Counted from the stretch's first letter, positions 23,873 to 31,602 are shown. The stretch: 64,000 bases of DNA from a bacterium (GCA_023512255.1 JAILZY010000008.1:7187-71186), one strand, 5' to 3'. The notes: generated by a model not told the origin, from the letters alone. Numbers and translations are program-made.

Positions 23873-24345
23873 CATGCAGGGTCTCATACATCCAGCCGCA
23901 TTCGGCTTCCACTTCCTTCAGGATGCGCCTGGCTTCACGCTCAAAGGCCACGACATCCACCGGGGTGTTGTAGTTATAGGCGATGAAGGTGGCAGCAGGC
24001 GACAGGTCATTCAAGACAGCCCGCCGCGCGCCAAGTTTCGAAAATGGTTTCCAGATGGTTTTGCCGCTCTCTTCGGTTTCCTTCTGATAGATCACCCCGT
24101 CCTTATCCACCCGGTAGCCCAGCGCCTCGACCGCTGCTTTATCCCCGCACATCTGCGCTGCTACGCCGGTCATCCCTGTCCCGCAGAAGCCGTCGAAAAC
24201 GATATCCCCAGGCTCGGTGTAATGCAGGATGTAGCGCATTACGGCCTTGTGCGGCACCTTAGTGTGGTAGGAGTGGGCATTGTAGATCGGATCGTTCTTG
24301 CCCTCGCTCACATCCGCGGCAAAGGGCTCGCGGTGATAGGGTTTA

Positions 24346-24412
24346 TCCACAAAGGCACACGAAGCCCCACCAAGAGATTTCTCTTGTTCGTACATCTTCG
24401 TGTCCTTCGTGG
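24346..24412. repeat. CACGAAG-type inverted repeat inside pglX
   Basis: CCACAAAGGCACACGAAG (24346-24363) and CTTCGTGTCCTTCGTGG (24396-24412) are imperfect inverted arms around about 32 bp. The segment is read in frame as the stretch from STKDTKMYEQEKS to CAFVDK, between the DPPY motif and the YHREPFA segment. It is related in sequence to the ends of the GxxExxY cassette. Confidence 0.75.
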
Positions 24413-24553
24413 ATTCCCAATACCTTACCATGTCGGCGATGAAGGGATTGGGGCAGGCGGTGTAGTAGGGTGGGTCGGATAGTGCCAGGATGTCCTCGTC
24501 GCTGCCGTGCGGGAAGCCGACCTCGTCCTTGTAAAGGCTGAGGAGGTCTCGGG

Positions 24554-24581
24554 GCACGGGTCGTGAGTCGCGGGTCGATGA
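24554..24581. repeat. Heptanucleotide array inside pglX
   Basis: Four units (GCACGGG, TCGTGAG, TCGCGGG, TCGATGA) are read in frame on the minus strand as SSTRDSRPVP. Confidence 0.85.
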
Positions 24582-24850
24582 TGCAGCGTGGGCGATGCGT
24601 CCTGCCAGGTAGCGGATTTGCTCGTCATTGCCCAGCAGCCAATGCTCGAGGGATTTCAGCCGCTGGTAAGTATCTTCGAGACTCGTAAAGGGGACGGAAA
24701 GCTTTTCTCGCATCTCCTGCAAGCCTGCTCGCAAAATGCCGAGAAAAGCTTTCTGCCGCTCTTCGTCGTTCGGGAACGTTAGCCCCAAGCAGGTCACGGG
24801 TTTATGGTGTTTGATTTCTGGTTTCTCGTTGTCGAATAGGATGTCCATGT

Positions 24851-25393
24851 TCATTCCGTCCCTGGCGTAACAATTAAAAAATCGTGAACTGGATATCGTC
24901 TGTATTCTGGGTGATCCGGCGTCGCATAGACCAAATAGAGTGATGAGGACTGAGTGATTAGTGCTGAGTCTTCGGACGTCTCTGACTCAGTCCTCAGTCC
25001 TCGTGCCTCAGTCCTGATTTTGCCGCTCCAAGCCGCGACCACCGTCTTGTTCCGCGAGAGCCTCTGCAGAAGCCGCAACGGGTCCTGCTTGAGAGAGACA
25101 TCGAAGAGGACCTCGATGTTGTCCAGCAAAACCACATCGGCTGCGGATGCGCCCACGATATCTGCAAGGAGGCGGGGCAACTGCAAGGCCCGCTGGCGCT
25201 CGGTGAGGTCGAGCATTCGCCGGGAAAGCTCGAGGTTGACGTTGACCAGAGGAGCCGCCGTGCGCTCATGGACATCCTGGAGAGCGGCGGTCTTGCCCGC
25301 ACCAGCCGGGGCCACCAACATGACAAGCCGGTGGTACAGCTCGGCAGCCTGGCCAATTCTCTTTATGACTCTATCGGCGAGTGGCTCCGCCAT
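24851..25393 (-). CDS. brxF: BrxF-like P-loop ATPase
   Basis: This is a small AAA-type ATPase of about 180 residues, as expected for BrxF, a hallmark of BREX type 3. Walker A is LVAPAGAGKTAAL (28-35) and Walker B is DVVLLDNIEVLF (86-97). I choose the ATG at 25393 (MAEPLADRVIKRIGQ), 26 bp past the HTH-gene stop and preceded by GAAGAGAG; the longer frame to 25453 overlaps the HTH gene. An inverted heptamer array adds an in-frame stretch (IRTEARGLRTE to ITQSSS) after WSGK near residue 125. The stop overlaps the pglX ATG. BrxC, which normally follows brxF, is missing. Confidence 0.75.
   Translation of the reverse strand: MAEPLADRVIKRIGQAAELYHRLVMLVAPAGAGKTAALQDVHERTAAPLVNVNLELSRRMLDLTERQRALQLPRLLADIVGASAADVVLLDNIEVLFDVSLKQDPLRLLQRLSRNKTVVAAWSGKIRTEARGLRTESETSEDSALITQSSSLYLVYATPDHPEYRRYPVHDFLIVTPGTE
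24938..25016. repeat. Inverted heptamer arrays inside brxF
   Basis: GAGTGAT/GAGGACT-type units (24938-24970) and CTCAGTC-type units (24984-25016) face each other as imperfect inverse complements. The final 29 bp match 20081-20109 in the helicase gene at 28 of 29 positions, so both proteins contain RTEARGLRTE. Confidence 0.9.
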
Positions 25394-25418
25394 TAGCGAT
25401 CTCTCTTCCCGAACCAAG

Positions 25419-25603
25419 CTAATTCGCCCGCGTTTTTTCAAGCCAATGGTCAATGGCTCCTTTCTGGAAACGCCAGTGTCGGCCGATTCTCTGGGAGAGG
25501 ATCTTGGCTTCCCGAACGAGCTTGTAGAGTGTTGACTTCGGCATTTTCAGGTAGGCGGCCAACTCTTCGATGCTCAGTACATCACCTGGTTTTTTTCATC
25601 CAT
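25419..25603 (-). CDS. Small HTH (excisionase/AlpA-type) regulator with A7 frameshift
   Basis: A 60-odd-residue DNA-binding protein of the helix-turn-helix 17/excisionase type is clear: VLSIEELAAYLKMPKSTLYK, then GRHWRFQKGAIDHWLEKT and a TAG stop at 25419. In this frame no start precedes VLSIEEL; a TGA lies upstream. An ATG at 25603 (MDEK) is one base out of frame, and the two frames meet in a run of seven A (T on the plus strand, 25590-25596). Eight A would restore an intact MDEKKPGDVLS start. It heads the BREX-like operon and is likely its regulator. The shift could be phase variation, transcriptional slippage or a sequencing error. Confidence 0.7.
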
Positions 25604-25649
25604 CAAGCGCATCTTTCTGGTCTTAACAAGCTCATCTTTCTGGTCTTAA
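25604..25649. repeat. Tandem 23-bp repeat before the HTH gene start
   Basis: CAAGCGCATCTTTCTGGTCT(TAA) at 25604-25626 is followed directly by a second copy at 25627-25649 with one change (G to T). It lies in the 5' leader between the promoter and the ATG at 25603, where it could serve as a paired binding site. Confidence 0.9.
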
Positions 25650-25687
25650 GGCAAAGTTCGACCCAGCATGCCTCATATCAAGCTCAT

Positions 25688-25716
25688 AATTTAAAGTTAT
25701 TGGTAGTTGATGTCAA
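25688..25716 (-). promoter_or_regulatory. Sigma70-type promoter of the BREX-like operon
   Basis: On the minus strand TTGACA (25716-25711) is followed after exactly 17 bp by TAAATT (25693-25688). The predicted start is near 25681, about 78 bp before the ATG at 25603. The inverted repeat GCGCTT-TTG-AAGCGC (25717-25731) abuts the -35 box and is a candidate operator. Confidence 0.6.
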
Positions 25717-25731
25717 GCGCTTTTGAAGCGC

Positions 25732-26352
25732 AGAGGGGCCTAAACCCAACATTTGTGACACCAAGGGCACTAAGAGTTTAACCCTCTTCACCAAGATGTT
25801 CCCCATCTTTAAATTTGAAGGACGATTTACTACCTCCTCCCTTAAACTTTAATAAATTATGAGAACATGGTTAATATTTAGTTTAACACTTTTTTCCGAT
25901 AAAGTCTATTTTTCAAGGCAGACATAAAAAGGGGGAGGAGCCGGAAAGAGGAGGGCTAGGCTTTGTGGTCATTACCTTTTTTGTTCATTACTCTTCCGGC
26001 TCTCTCCCAAGGGGAAGTAGGGAAGCGCTCCGTGCAGGGGAAAAGTTATTTGGGCAAGGGACGATCCTTGTGATCGTCCCATTTCAAGCGCACCCTGCAG
26101 GGGAAAAAAGAGCTATCTTTGATCCTCATTTAAGAGGATCTTTGAGATGAGCGAGCTAATGTTATCTTATCCGAAATTATCATCCCCTCGGAATCCCCTG
26201 ATGGTCCCGCACTGTGTGGGTGGACTGTGGCTTACTGCTTCCGGTGTCTGCTCTTAGGCCTAATATTCCTCCCTACCTAGAGATCCCGAGGGGTAGCATC
26301 TGAAATAACTATCGCTGCTCATTATTCGGATTCTAAAAAATCCTCAACCCGG
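25732..26352. other. Non-coding stretch with several hairpins
   Basis: No gene is seen here. Structures in order: inverted arms GGGAGGAGCCGGAAAGAG (25933-25950) and CTCTTCCGGCTCTCTCCC (25991-26008); a direct repeat ending TGCAGGGGAAAA (about 26026-26045 and 26089-26105); a perfect 9-bp hairpin GGGACGATC/GATCGTCCC (26058-26080); a 7-bp hairpin GATCCTC/GAGGATC (26121-26140); and the larger fold at 26184-26293, listed separately. Confidence 0.65.
26184..26293. other. Multi-stem structured element, family unknown
   Basis: The closing stem CCCCTCGG (26184-26191) pairs with CCGAGGGG (26286-26293). Inside lie a hairpin GTCC...GGAC with CAC/GTG (26204-26225) and a second CTCTTAGG/CCTAGAG hairpin (26251-26282), giving a three-way-junction layout on either strand. 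The segment GGTCCCGCACTGTG faintly recalls the cobalamin riboswitch core but lacks its other boxes. It could be a small RNA or a mobile hairpin element. It lies just past the end of the NifX-like gene. Confidence 0.4.
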
Positions 26353-26721
26353 TCAATTTCGCAACTTCCGGCACCTGATTCGACAGCCAGGCATGACCAT
26401 TGTCGGATTAGGTAAATCTCCCGCCAGATAAGCCGAGATGACCTCCTCCACATTTCCAGCAATGAAAGATATTATCTTGATCCCATATGCAGTCAGTAAA
26501 TTGGCCAGGGGTTTGGAAATAGCTCCACAGAGCAGCGTTTCCACCCCCATCTCGGATAATCTGGCTGCCCTTCTTACCGGGTCATGCTCATCCAACCTCT
26601 GGCTACTTTTGGCAACAATAGTTCCGTTTTCGATATCTAAAAGGAGAATCTGCCGGGAGACATCAAACACCGGCGAAATCCTCCCATTCCAAATTGCTAA
26701 GGCTGTTCTCATAGGGAACAT
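26353..26721 (-). CDS. NifX/NifB-type Fe-Mo cofactor-binding domain protein
   Basis: This protein of about 122 residues belongs to the dinitrogenase iron-molybdenum cofactor-binding family: ALAIWNGRISPVFDVSRQI at the start, the GVETLLCGAISKPLANLL core and an end PGCRIRCRKLRN. I choose the ATG at 26721, preceded by CGGAGA; an upstream in-frame extension to 26889 has no family similarity. Stand-alone members are common in anaerobes without nitrogenase, and their role in metal-cluster handling is unproven. It lies downstream of a PAS-sigma54 activator on the same strand, with a 248-bp gap of AT-rich sequence. Confidence 0.85.
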   Translation of the reverse strand: MFPMRTALAIWNGRISPVFDVSRQILLLDIENGTIVAKSSQRLDEHDPVRRAARLSEMGVETLLCGAISKPLANLLTAYGIKIISFIAGNVEEVISAYLAGDLPNPTMVMPGCRIRCRKLRN

Positions 26722-26969
26722 TTTTCTCCGATTTGATGCTTTCTTAATATGAGTAATAAGCATCCGATATGCCATCTGAGGAAGAATAAAGGTACAAGGA
26801 GAGATAAAGCAGTCAAATAAACGACTTGTCGTTTTGGCAGATGGCAGCCGCCACCTTATTGAGTAGCAGAAAAGCAACTTTATAGACAAAATGAAGTCGC
26901 TTTTTTGCTCCTATTCCTACTAATGGCTGGGCAACCGTCTCTTGTCTGTTTTTTTCAGTCTGTTCTTTT

Positions 26970-28361
26970 TCAGCCGCGATAGCGTCCGTCTCTTTCAGGC
27001 AGGCTGATGCCAAGGGACTTGATCTTGCGAAACAGGGTACTTTTGTGGATGCCGAGCTCCCGGGCTGTGGCCAGGCGGTTAAAGTGGTTTCGCTGGAGCG
27101 CTTGGCGAATTGTCTGAGCCTCTACTGCCCTGATGGCGGTAGCTATTTCACCACTCCTAGGAGGCAGCAGATCGCGGGCGACAAATTCATCCGGCAGGTG
27201 GCAAGGCTCGATCAGGCCCTGGTTACAGAGAACAAAGGCATATTCGATAATATTTTCCAGCTCCCGGATATTGCCAGGATAGTCATAGGCCATGAGAAAG
27301 GCCATAACCTGTGAGCTGACGCCGGAGATGGATTTGCCTTGCGTGCGGTTGAACCGAGATATGAAATGATCAACCAGAAGGGGAATATCCTCCTTGCGTT
27401 TTCGCAGAGGCGGAAGCTCCATTCTGACCACGTTGATCCGATAGTACAAATCCTGGCGAAACAGTCCCTTTTTAACCTGGACCTCGAGATTGCGGTTAGT
27501 GGCGGCGATTATTCGCACATTGGCCTTGATGGATATGGTGCCGCCAAGCGGTTCATAGACTCTTTCCTGTAAAACCCGCAGCAGCCGAACCTGTAAGGCT
27601 GGGCTCACTTCGGCAATTTCATCAAGAAACATGGTCCCACCTTCGGCCAGGGCAAATCGGCCTGGCTTATCCCTATCCGCACCAGTGAAAGCACCTGCCT
27701 TATAGCCAAAGAGCTCTGATTCCAGTAAGGTATCAGGCAGAGCCCCACAGTTTATGGCTATAAAGGGTTTGATAGCCCGCGGGCTGAGGTTATGCAAGGT
27801 GCGGGCTAGCAATTCCTTGCCTGTTCCGGTCTCACCCTGGATAAGTACAGTGCTGTCACTGGCAGCCACCTGGGGCAAGACATCGAATATGCGGCGCATT
27901 GAGGCGCTTCGGCTCACCAGATCGCCTGCCTGAAAGCGGCCCTCAAGCTCTTTGCGAAGCTCCTCAACCAGGCTCAAATCACGAAAGGTTTCTGCTCCAC
28001 CGATAACCTGTCCCTTTTCATTTCGCAAAAGAGCCGTAGATAAACTGATGGGAATGCGCCTTCCCCGAGCATCGACAATAAAGGCAGATCTATTGATGAT
28101 CGGCGCTCCTGTCTCTAGGGTACAGCGCAAAGCGCAATCCACCTCACACATGCTGGAGCGAAAGACCTCAGAACATAGCCTGCCAATGGCTTCCCGGCGG
28201 TCAATGCCCATGATTTCCTCTGCAGCCCGATTAAAGGAGGTGATTCGCCACTCTCTGTCTACGGTAAATACACCGTCTGAAATACTTTCTAGGATGATTT
28301 TCGTCGGGTTGGAAGCAGAAAATGGCAATCTTGGTTCATTATTCTCGGCTGTCTTTTTCAT
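26970..28361 (-). CDS. PAS-sigma54 activator with Fis HTH
   Basis: This sigma54-dependent transcription activator has about 463 residues. A PAS domain (IILESISDGVFTVDREWRI, about 20-135) contains Cys clusters (CSEVFRSSMCEVDCALRC), a possible redox or metal sensor. The AAA+ domain has Walker A QGETGTGKELLA, the sigma54-contact loop GYKAGAFTGADR and Walker B GGTMFLDEIAE. A Fis-type helix-turn-helix ends the protein (RLATARELGIHKSTLFRKIKSL). The start at 28361 (MKKTAENNEP) is preferred over an unconserved 29-residue extension. It probably controls the neighbouring NifX-like gene. No -24/-12 promoter was identified. Confidence 0.87.
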   Translation of the reverse strand: MKKTAENNEPRLPFSASNPTKIILESISDGVFTVDREWRITSFNRAAEEIMGIDRREAIGRLCSEVFRSSMCEVDCALRCTLETGAPIINRSAFIVDARGRRIPISLSTALLRNEKGQVIGGAETFRDLSLVEELRKELEGRFQAGDLVSRSASMRRIFDVLPQVAASDSTVLIQGETGTGKELLARTLHNLSPRAIKPFIAINCGALPDTLLESELFGYKAGAFTGADRDKPGRFALAEGGTMFLDEIAEVSPALQVRLLRVLQERVYEPLGGTISIKANVRIIAATNRNLEVQVKKGLFRQDLYYRINVVRMELPPLRKRKEDIPLLVDHFISRFNRTQGKSISGVSSQVMAFLMAYDYPGNIRELENIIEYAFVLCNQGLIEPCHLPDEFVARDLLPPRSGEIATAIRAVEAQTIRQALQRNHFNRLATARELGIHKSTLFRKIKSLGISLPERDGRYRG

Positions 28362-28587
28362 AATCTTATGATATTTGATATTTTTTAAAAATCTACACTT
28401 TTGCAGAACTCTCCCCATGCCTTGAACTTCTTGAAAATTATCTTTCATACCAAACCCACTAAAATCAAGGGTTCAGAGAAAAAGTGCAAAAGTATAGTAA
28501 AAATCTTTACGCTTTTATTTATTAGCTACCATTGAGAGACATAACCCTAATAAGAGCCTAAACCCCTTCATCTGATATAGGGTTTAT

Positions 28588-28612
28588 GGTGTCTGATATA
28601 TAAGAGCGAATC
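28588..28612. repeat. Solo copy of the IS1595-like terminal repeat
   Basis: GGTGTCTGATATATAAGAGC (and the next five bases) repeats the left end of the IS element (13583-13607, read on the minus strand) with one mismatch in the first 23 bases. A second TCTGATATA lies at 28571. No transposase is near. It lies directly after the patatin stop codon. Confidence 0.75.
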
Positions 28613-28613
28613 T

Positions 28614-29549
28614 TTAAGCCCTAAAGAGAAAGAAACGCCGGATCTGTTTCCACAGTTTTTTCCTCCTGATCTCCCCGATAGCCTCTCGGGCTGCCCCCTC
28701 TCCCTCACGGATACATTCTTTGGCCCGGGAAAAGTCAGCCCAATTAACCTCACCCACCTTAGGGCAAATCAGGACATCAGCCTCCTTAAGTTGATGATTC
28801 CGAAGATAAAACAGGGTAATATCATAGGAGCGTATAATCACCTCAAGACCGCTTTTGAGCGGCTTTAGAGGAGCTAAGCGGCTCTTGCCTACATTGCAGG
28901 CGATAACCAAATCCGCTCCCAGCCGTCGTGCCGCCTGGATGGGCACAAGGCTGACGCAGCCTCCATCAACCAGGATCTTGCCGTCAATGCAGACTGGCGG
29001 CATAACCGACGGTATGGCACAAGAGGCAGCCACAGCCTCTCTAATCAGCCCACGGCTCAGGATGGCCTCAGTACCTGAGCCGATATCAGTGGCTATCAGG
29101 TAGAGCGGGATACGACTCTCATGAAATTTAGAGTCGCCAAAAAGATAGCGGCTGTTCTCACGGACAATATCAGGAGAAATAAACGACAGCCGAGTCAATG
29201 ACCGACTCAAGAAAATACCCTTTTCCAGAAAACCAGTAGGGATAAGTGGCAAGAGCCACCTTCTGGACCGATTGCTATTTTCTTTGGCCTTATCCTGATG
29301 AAAAGAATCTATACGCAGTTTTCTAAACGGTTCACTCTCAAGGTACTCCAGGACCCTCTTCTCCAGTCTTTCAGCCCTTGGATCAAGAGCATAAAGCCCG
29401 CCGATAATGGCACCGATGCTGGTGCCAACAATCAGATCAACTTTAATCTTCTCTTCTTCCAGCACCTTGAGGACCCCGATATGGGCTAAGCCGCGGGCTG
29501 CTCCCCCTCCCAGGGCTAGTGCAATTTTTATTGCCATCGGTAAGCTCAC
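28614..29549 (-). CDS. Patatin-like phospholipase
   Basis: This is a 311-residue patatin-family serine hydrolase (RssA/NTE type). The oxyanion loop LALGGGAARGLAHIGVL, nucleophile elbow VGTSIGAIIGGLYA (Ser near 45) and catalytic Asp in ILVDGGCVSLVPIQAAR form the Ser-Asp dyad. A basic C-terminus (RRKKLWKQIRRFFLFRA) could contact membranes. It presumably hydrolyses acyl esters of phospholipids; the substrate is unknown. A DUF1232 gene lies 25 bp upstream on the same strand, suggesting co-transcription. Confidence 0.9.
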   Translation of the reverse strand: MSLPMAIKIALALGGGAARGLAHIGVLKVLEEEKIKVDLIVGTSIGAIIGGLYALDPRAERLEKRVLEYLESEPFRKLRIDSFHQDKAKENSNRSRRWLLPLIPTGFLEKGIFLSRSLTRLSFISPDIVRENSRYLFGDSKFHESRIPLYLIATDIGSGTEAILSRGLIREAVAASCAIPSVMPPVCIDGKILVDGGCVSLVPIQAARRLGADLVIACNVGKSRLAPLKPLKSGLEVIIRSYDITLFYLRNHQLKEADVLICPKVGEVNWADFSRAKECIREGEGAAREAIGEIRRKKLWKQIRRFFLFRA

Positions 29550-29574
29550 GGTTGCGCTAGTATTCTGCTTGCGC

Positions 29575-29910
29575 TCAAATCGCCCTCTTCAGCTTTTTTT
29601 CCCGGTCAATACGGATTACCTGCTCCCGGACCACTTCGGGCGGTGAGCAGGATAAAAAGATTTTTAAACCAACTATCAAGGCAATAAGGTCATCAAATCC
29701 CCCGATCACGGGCAGGAGAAAATCTGGCACCAAATCAATCGGGCTGATGATATAGAGGAAAATTCCGATCAAAAATAATTTTAGGTAAACAGGAACGCGA
29801 CTGTCTAGAAAAAGACGAAAGAAGAGCTTGAGAAAATCGGGCACATGCCACAGGAGTCGAAAAAAGTGTAAAGGGTTTAGTAACTTCAAACCAAAGGGGT
29901 TTTCTAACAT
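29575..29910 (-). CDS. YkvA/DUF1232 membrane protein
   Basis: This is a 111-residue protein with the DUF1232 signature YLKLFLIGIFLYIISPIDLVPDFLLPVIGGFDDLIALI, which makes one or two membrane helices. No biochemical role is established for the family. It lies 33 bp downstream of a TPR protein gene and 25 bp upstream of the patatin gene. Confidence 0.88.
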   Translation of the reverse strand: MLENPFGLKLLNPLHFFRLLWHVPDFLKLFFRLFLDSRVPVYLKLFLIGIFLYIISPIDLVPDFLLPVIGGFDDLIALIVGLKIFLSCSPPEVVREQVIRIDREKKLKRAI

Positions 29911-29943
29911 CTTTTTTCCCTTCTCCCCTAAATCCTGCGAATT

Positions 29944-31221
29944 TTAACTGCCCTCATCAAGCTGACTGCCAATATATTGCCGTATCTCTTCTCTCCCTTC
30001 AAGATGGGGATAACTTTTCAGATAAAGATTCCACCAGTGAGCAGCCTGCTCCCTTTGTCCTAACTTTTCATAGACCATGGCTAGAGCTGCCTGACATTCA
30101 GGATAATCAGGGTTGATGGCCAGTGCCTGGTTAAACTCCCCTACTGCCTCTTCGATATTCCCCTTCTCGGCATAAAGAGTTCCCAGATAGTAATGCAGAT
30201 CCGCATAGTGAGGTTGGGCAGCAATGGCCCGATGCAGCGTGTCGATGCTTTGATCCAGCGCCCCTGTTTTCAGATAGGTCAGGGCCAGGCCGATCATGGC
30301 TTGAATATAGCCTGGGTTAATCTTGAGAGCTTGCAAAAAGCTTTCAATAGCTTGCTGATTAAGTCTCTTTTTGGCATAATACATCCCAAGCCGATAGTGA
30401 AGATCAGCATAGTTTGGATTAAGTTGCACGGCCTTTTCGTAAAACAGAATGGTTTTGTAGATAACATCTTCTCCCTCGGCAAGTTTAACCGCAGGGCCAA
30501 ATGGCCGGGCTATATCAATCGGTGGTGTGGCAAAAGCTCTTGAAAATTCATCAATTAAATTTTGACAACCGGTTTTTGGATTATTCTGCTGCCCGCTTTG
30601 GCAGTGTTGCTCAATGAGAGCGATCTTTTCCCTAGCATCAAAATAGTGGGGATTGATATCGAGCGCCTGCTGGAATTCCTCTTTAGCTAGATCTAACTGC
30701 TGCCAGAGGCCATAGAGGCAGCCAAGGAGGTAGTGGTAATCAGCATAGCGGGGATTGATTTCTATGGCCTTGCGGTAGCATTCTGCCGCCTCACTAAGCC
30801 GGTGAAGTTTAACATAGGTAAATCCTAAAAGCGCAAGTGCCGCTGTATAGCTTGGATTTAGCTTTAGTGCTTGGCTAAGTTCCTCTTTCGCTCGGTCAAA
30901 TTGTTCAAGAAAGCATAAACAAAGACCAAGATGATAGCGGATATCAGGATAGTGGCCACTGATTTTGGCAGCCGCGGCAAAATACTCTGCTGCCTGCTTA
31001 TATATTCCCAGATGCTCGTAAGCGAACCCTAGCTGCAGATATGATTCTTTGAGATAAAAGAGAGAAAGGTTATAAAAAACACCTGCCTTTTGAGGCTGGG
31101 AAACAATCTTGCAGAATCCCTCAATCGCCTGCTCGAAATTTCCCTGCCTATAGTGCTCAACAGCCTTTGAATAGGTACTGTTGTGGCCAAGAAATGGGAG
31201 CTTGCCGATAATCTGATTCAT
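29944..31221 (-). CDS. TPR-repeat protein
   Basis: This protein of about 425 residues is made almost wholly of tetratricopeptide repeats. At least nine 34-residue units show the A-x(2)-G/Y/A-P pattern (for example LGLCLCFLEQFDRAKEELSQ and LGTLYAEKGNIEEAVGEFNQ). TPR proteins scaffold protein complexes; the partner is unknown. I take the ATG at 31221 (MNQIIGKLPFLGH), because the extension to 31287 looks unlike the rest. There is no signal peptide. It probably heads a small operon with the DUF1232 and patatin genes. Confidence 0.88.
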   Translation of the reverse strand: MNQIIGKLPFLGHNSTYSKAVEHYRQGNFEQAIEGFCKIVSQPQKAGVFYNLSLFYLKESYLQLGFAYEHLGIYKQAAEYFAAAAKISGHYPDIRYHLGLCLCFLEQFDRAKEELSQALKLNPSYTAALALLGFTYVKLHRLSEAAECYRKAIEINPRYADYHYLLGCLYGLWQQLDLAKEEFQQALDINPHYFDAREKIALIEQHCQSGQQNNPKTGCQNLIDEFSRAFATPPIDIARPFGPAVKLAEGEDVIYKTILFYEKAVQLNPNYADLHYRLGMYYAKKRLNQQAIESFLQALKINPGYIQAMIGLALTYLKTGALDQSIDTLHRAIAAQPHYADLHYYLGTLYAEKGNIEEAVGEFNQALAINPDYPECQAALAMVYEKLGQREQAAHWWNLYLKSYPHLEGREEIRQYIGSQLDEGS

Positions 31222-31298
31222 AGAGCAAACTATAGAGTATCTCAGCCCAAAAGTCAAGGGGAGGGGATTTTGGTTGGAATAAACCATTTTAGTTGGAA

Positions 31299-31416
31299 GG
31301 AACCCTTATTCAATAAGGGTTCCAAACTATCCTCCTAAAACTTTAATATTAAAATACTAAAGTTTTAGGAAAGGGGTTAGCTAGGGGAAAACCCTTTTTC
31401 AAAAGGGTTTTCCCCT
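31299..31416. repeat. Three consecutive strong hairpins
   Basis: Three perfect stems lie in series: GGAACCCTTATT/AATAAGGGTTCC (31299-31323), CCTAAAACTTTA/TAAAGTTTTAGG with a 12-nt loop (31334-31369), and AGGGGAAAACCCTTTT with its inverse (31383-31416, 2-nt gap). The last is a 16-bp stem. They occupy the 381-bp space between two divergent genes, where terminators would not be expected. Confidence 0.9.
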
Positions 31417-31488
31417 ATAAGAAAACCCCTCTTCTATTATTAAACTTCTATTATTAAAATCAATATGTCTATGGCTAATTTAACATTG

Positions 31489-31534
31489 TCAAGTTATTTT
31501 ACTTGATTTTTCCTCCCTTCAATATCATTATAAT
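31489..31534 (+). promoter_or_regulatory. Candidate promoter and operator of the GAF-PAS kinase gene
   Basis: TATAAT at 31529-31534 is a good -10 box, but the nearest -35-like TTGATT (31503-31508) is 20 bp away, longer than ideal. The inverted repeat TCAAGT-TATTTT-ACTTGA (31489-31506) overlaps that -35 box, as a repressor site would. Confidence 0.4.
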
Positions 31535-31602
31535 AGAGAGATAACCTTTTCTGCTTAATTAGCCTCATAGCTATAACAATAAGAAATTTATGGGAGGTCA
31601 AG

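Larger units (their letters stand above)
23241..24854 (-). pseudogene. pglX: pglX-type DNA adenine methyltransferase, N-terminal piece with RAYT inside
   Basis: This 537-residue frame holds the N-terminal half of a BREX type 3-style adenine methyltransferase, which would mark host DNA at the BREX site. Methylase motifs are present: ALSDPPYYTACPNPF (127-130) and the SAM-binding VFDGFCGTGMTGVAAQ (220-232). Three foreign segments lie in frame: a heptamer block near 92-100, a CACGAAG-type inverted repeat near 147-172, and a whole REP-associated transposase at about 328-512. After GKINYTVWSDVFVCPNC the frame ends at TAG (23241-23243), where homologues would be expected to read Trp. The ATG overlaps the brxF stop (ATGA). 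A single working enzyme could arise only if the pieces reassemble. Confidence 0.82.

Noticed and set aside
13592-24854. Recoding of TAG as a sense codon, since two genes (transposase and pglX) are each interrupted by one in-frame TAG
   Set aside because: The helicase (17736), the BrxA-like gene (14749) and the HTH gene (25419) all end normally at TAG, two of them with sensible overlaps or spacing, so TAG works as a stop here.
15245-25016. Diversity-generating retroelement as the source of the repeats
   Set aside because: There is no reverse transcriptase and no template/variable repeat pair with adenine-specific differences; the inserts are short-period repeats.
26184-26293. Cobalamin riboswitch or 6S RNA
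   Set aside because: One segment resembles the CCCGC-ACTGTG core, but the upstream GGTG box and the downstream B12 box are missing, and the element is not upstream of a gene on the matching strand. It is too short for 6S RNA.
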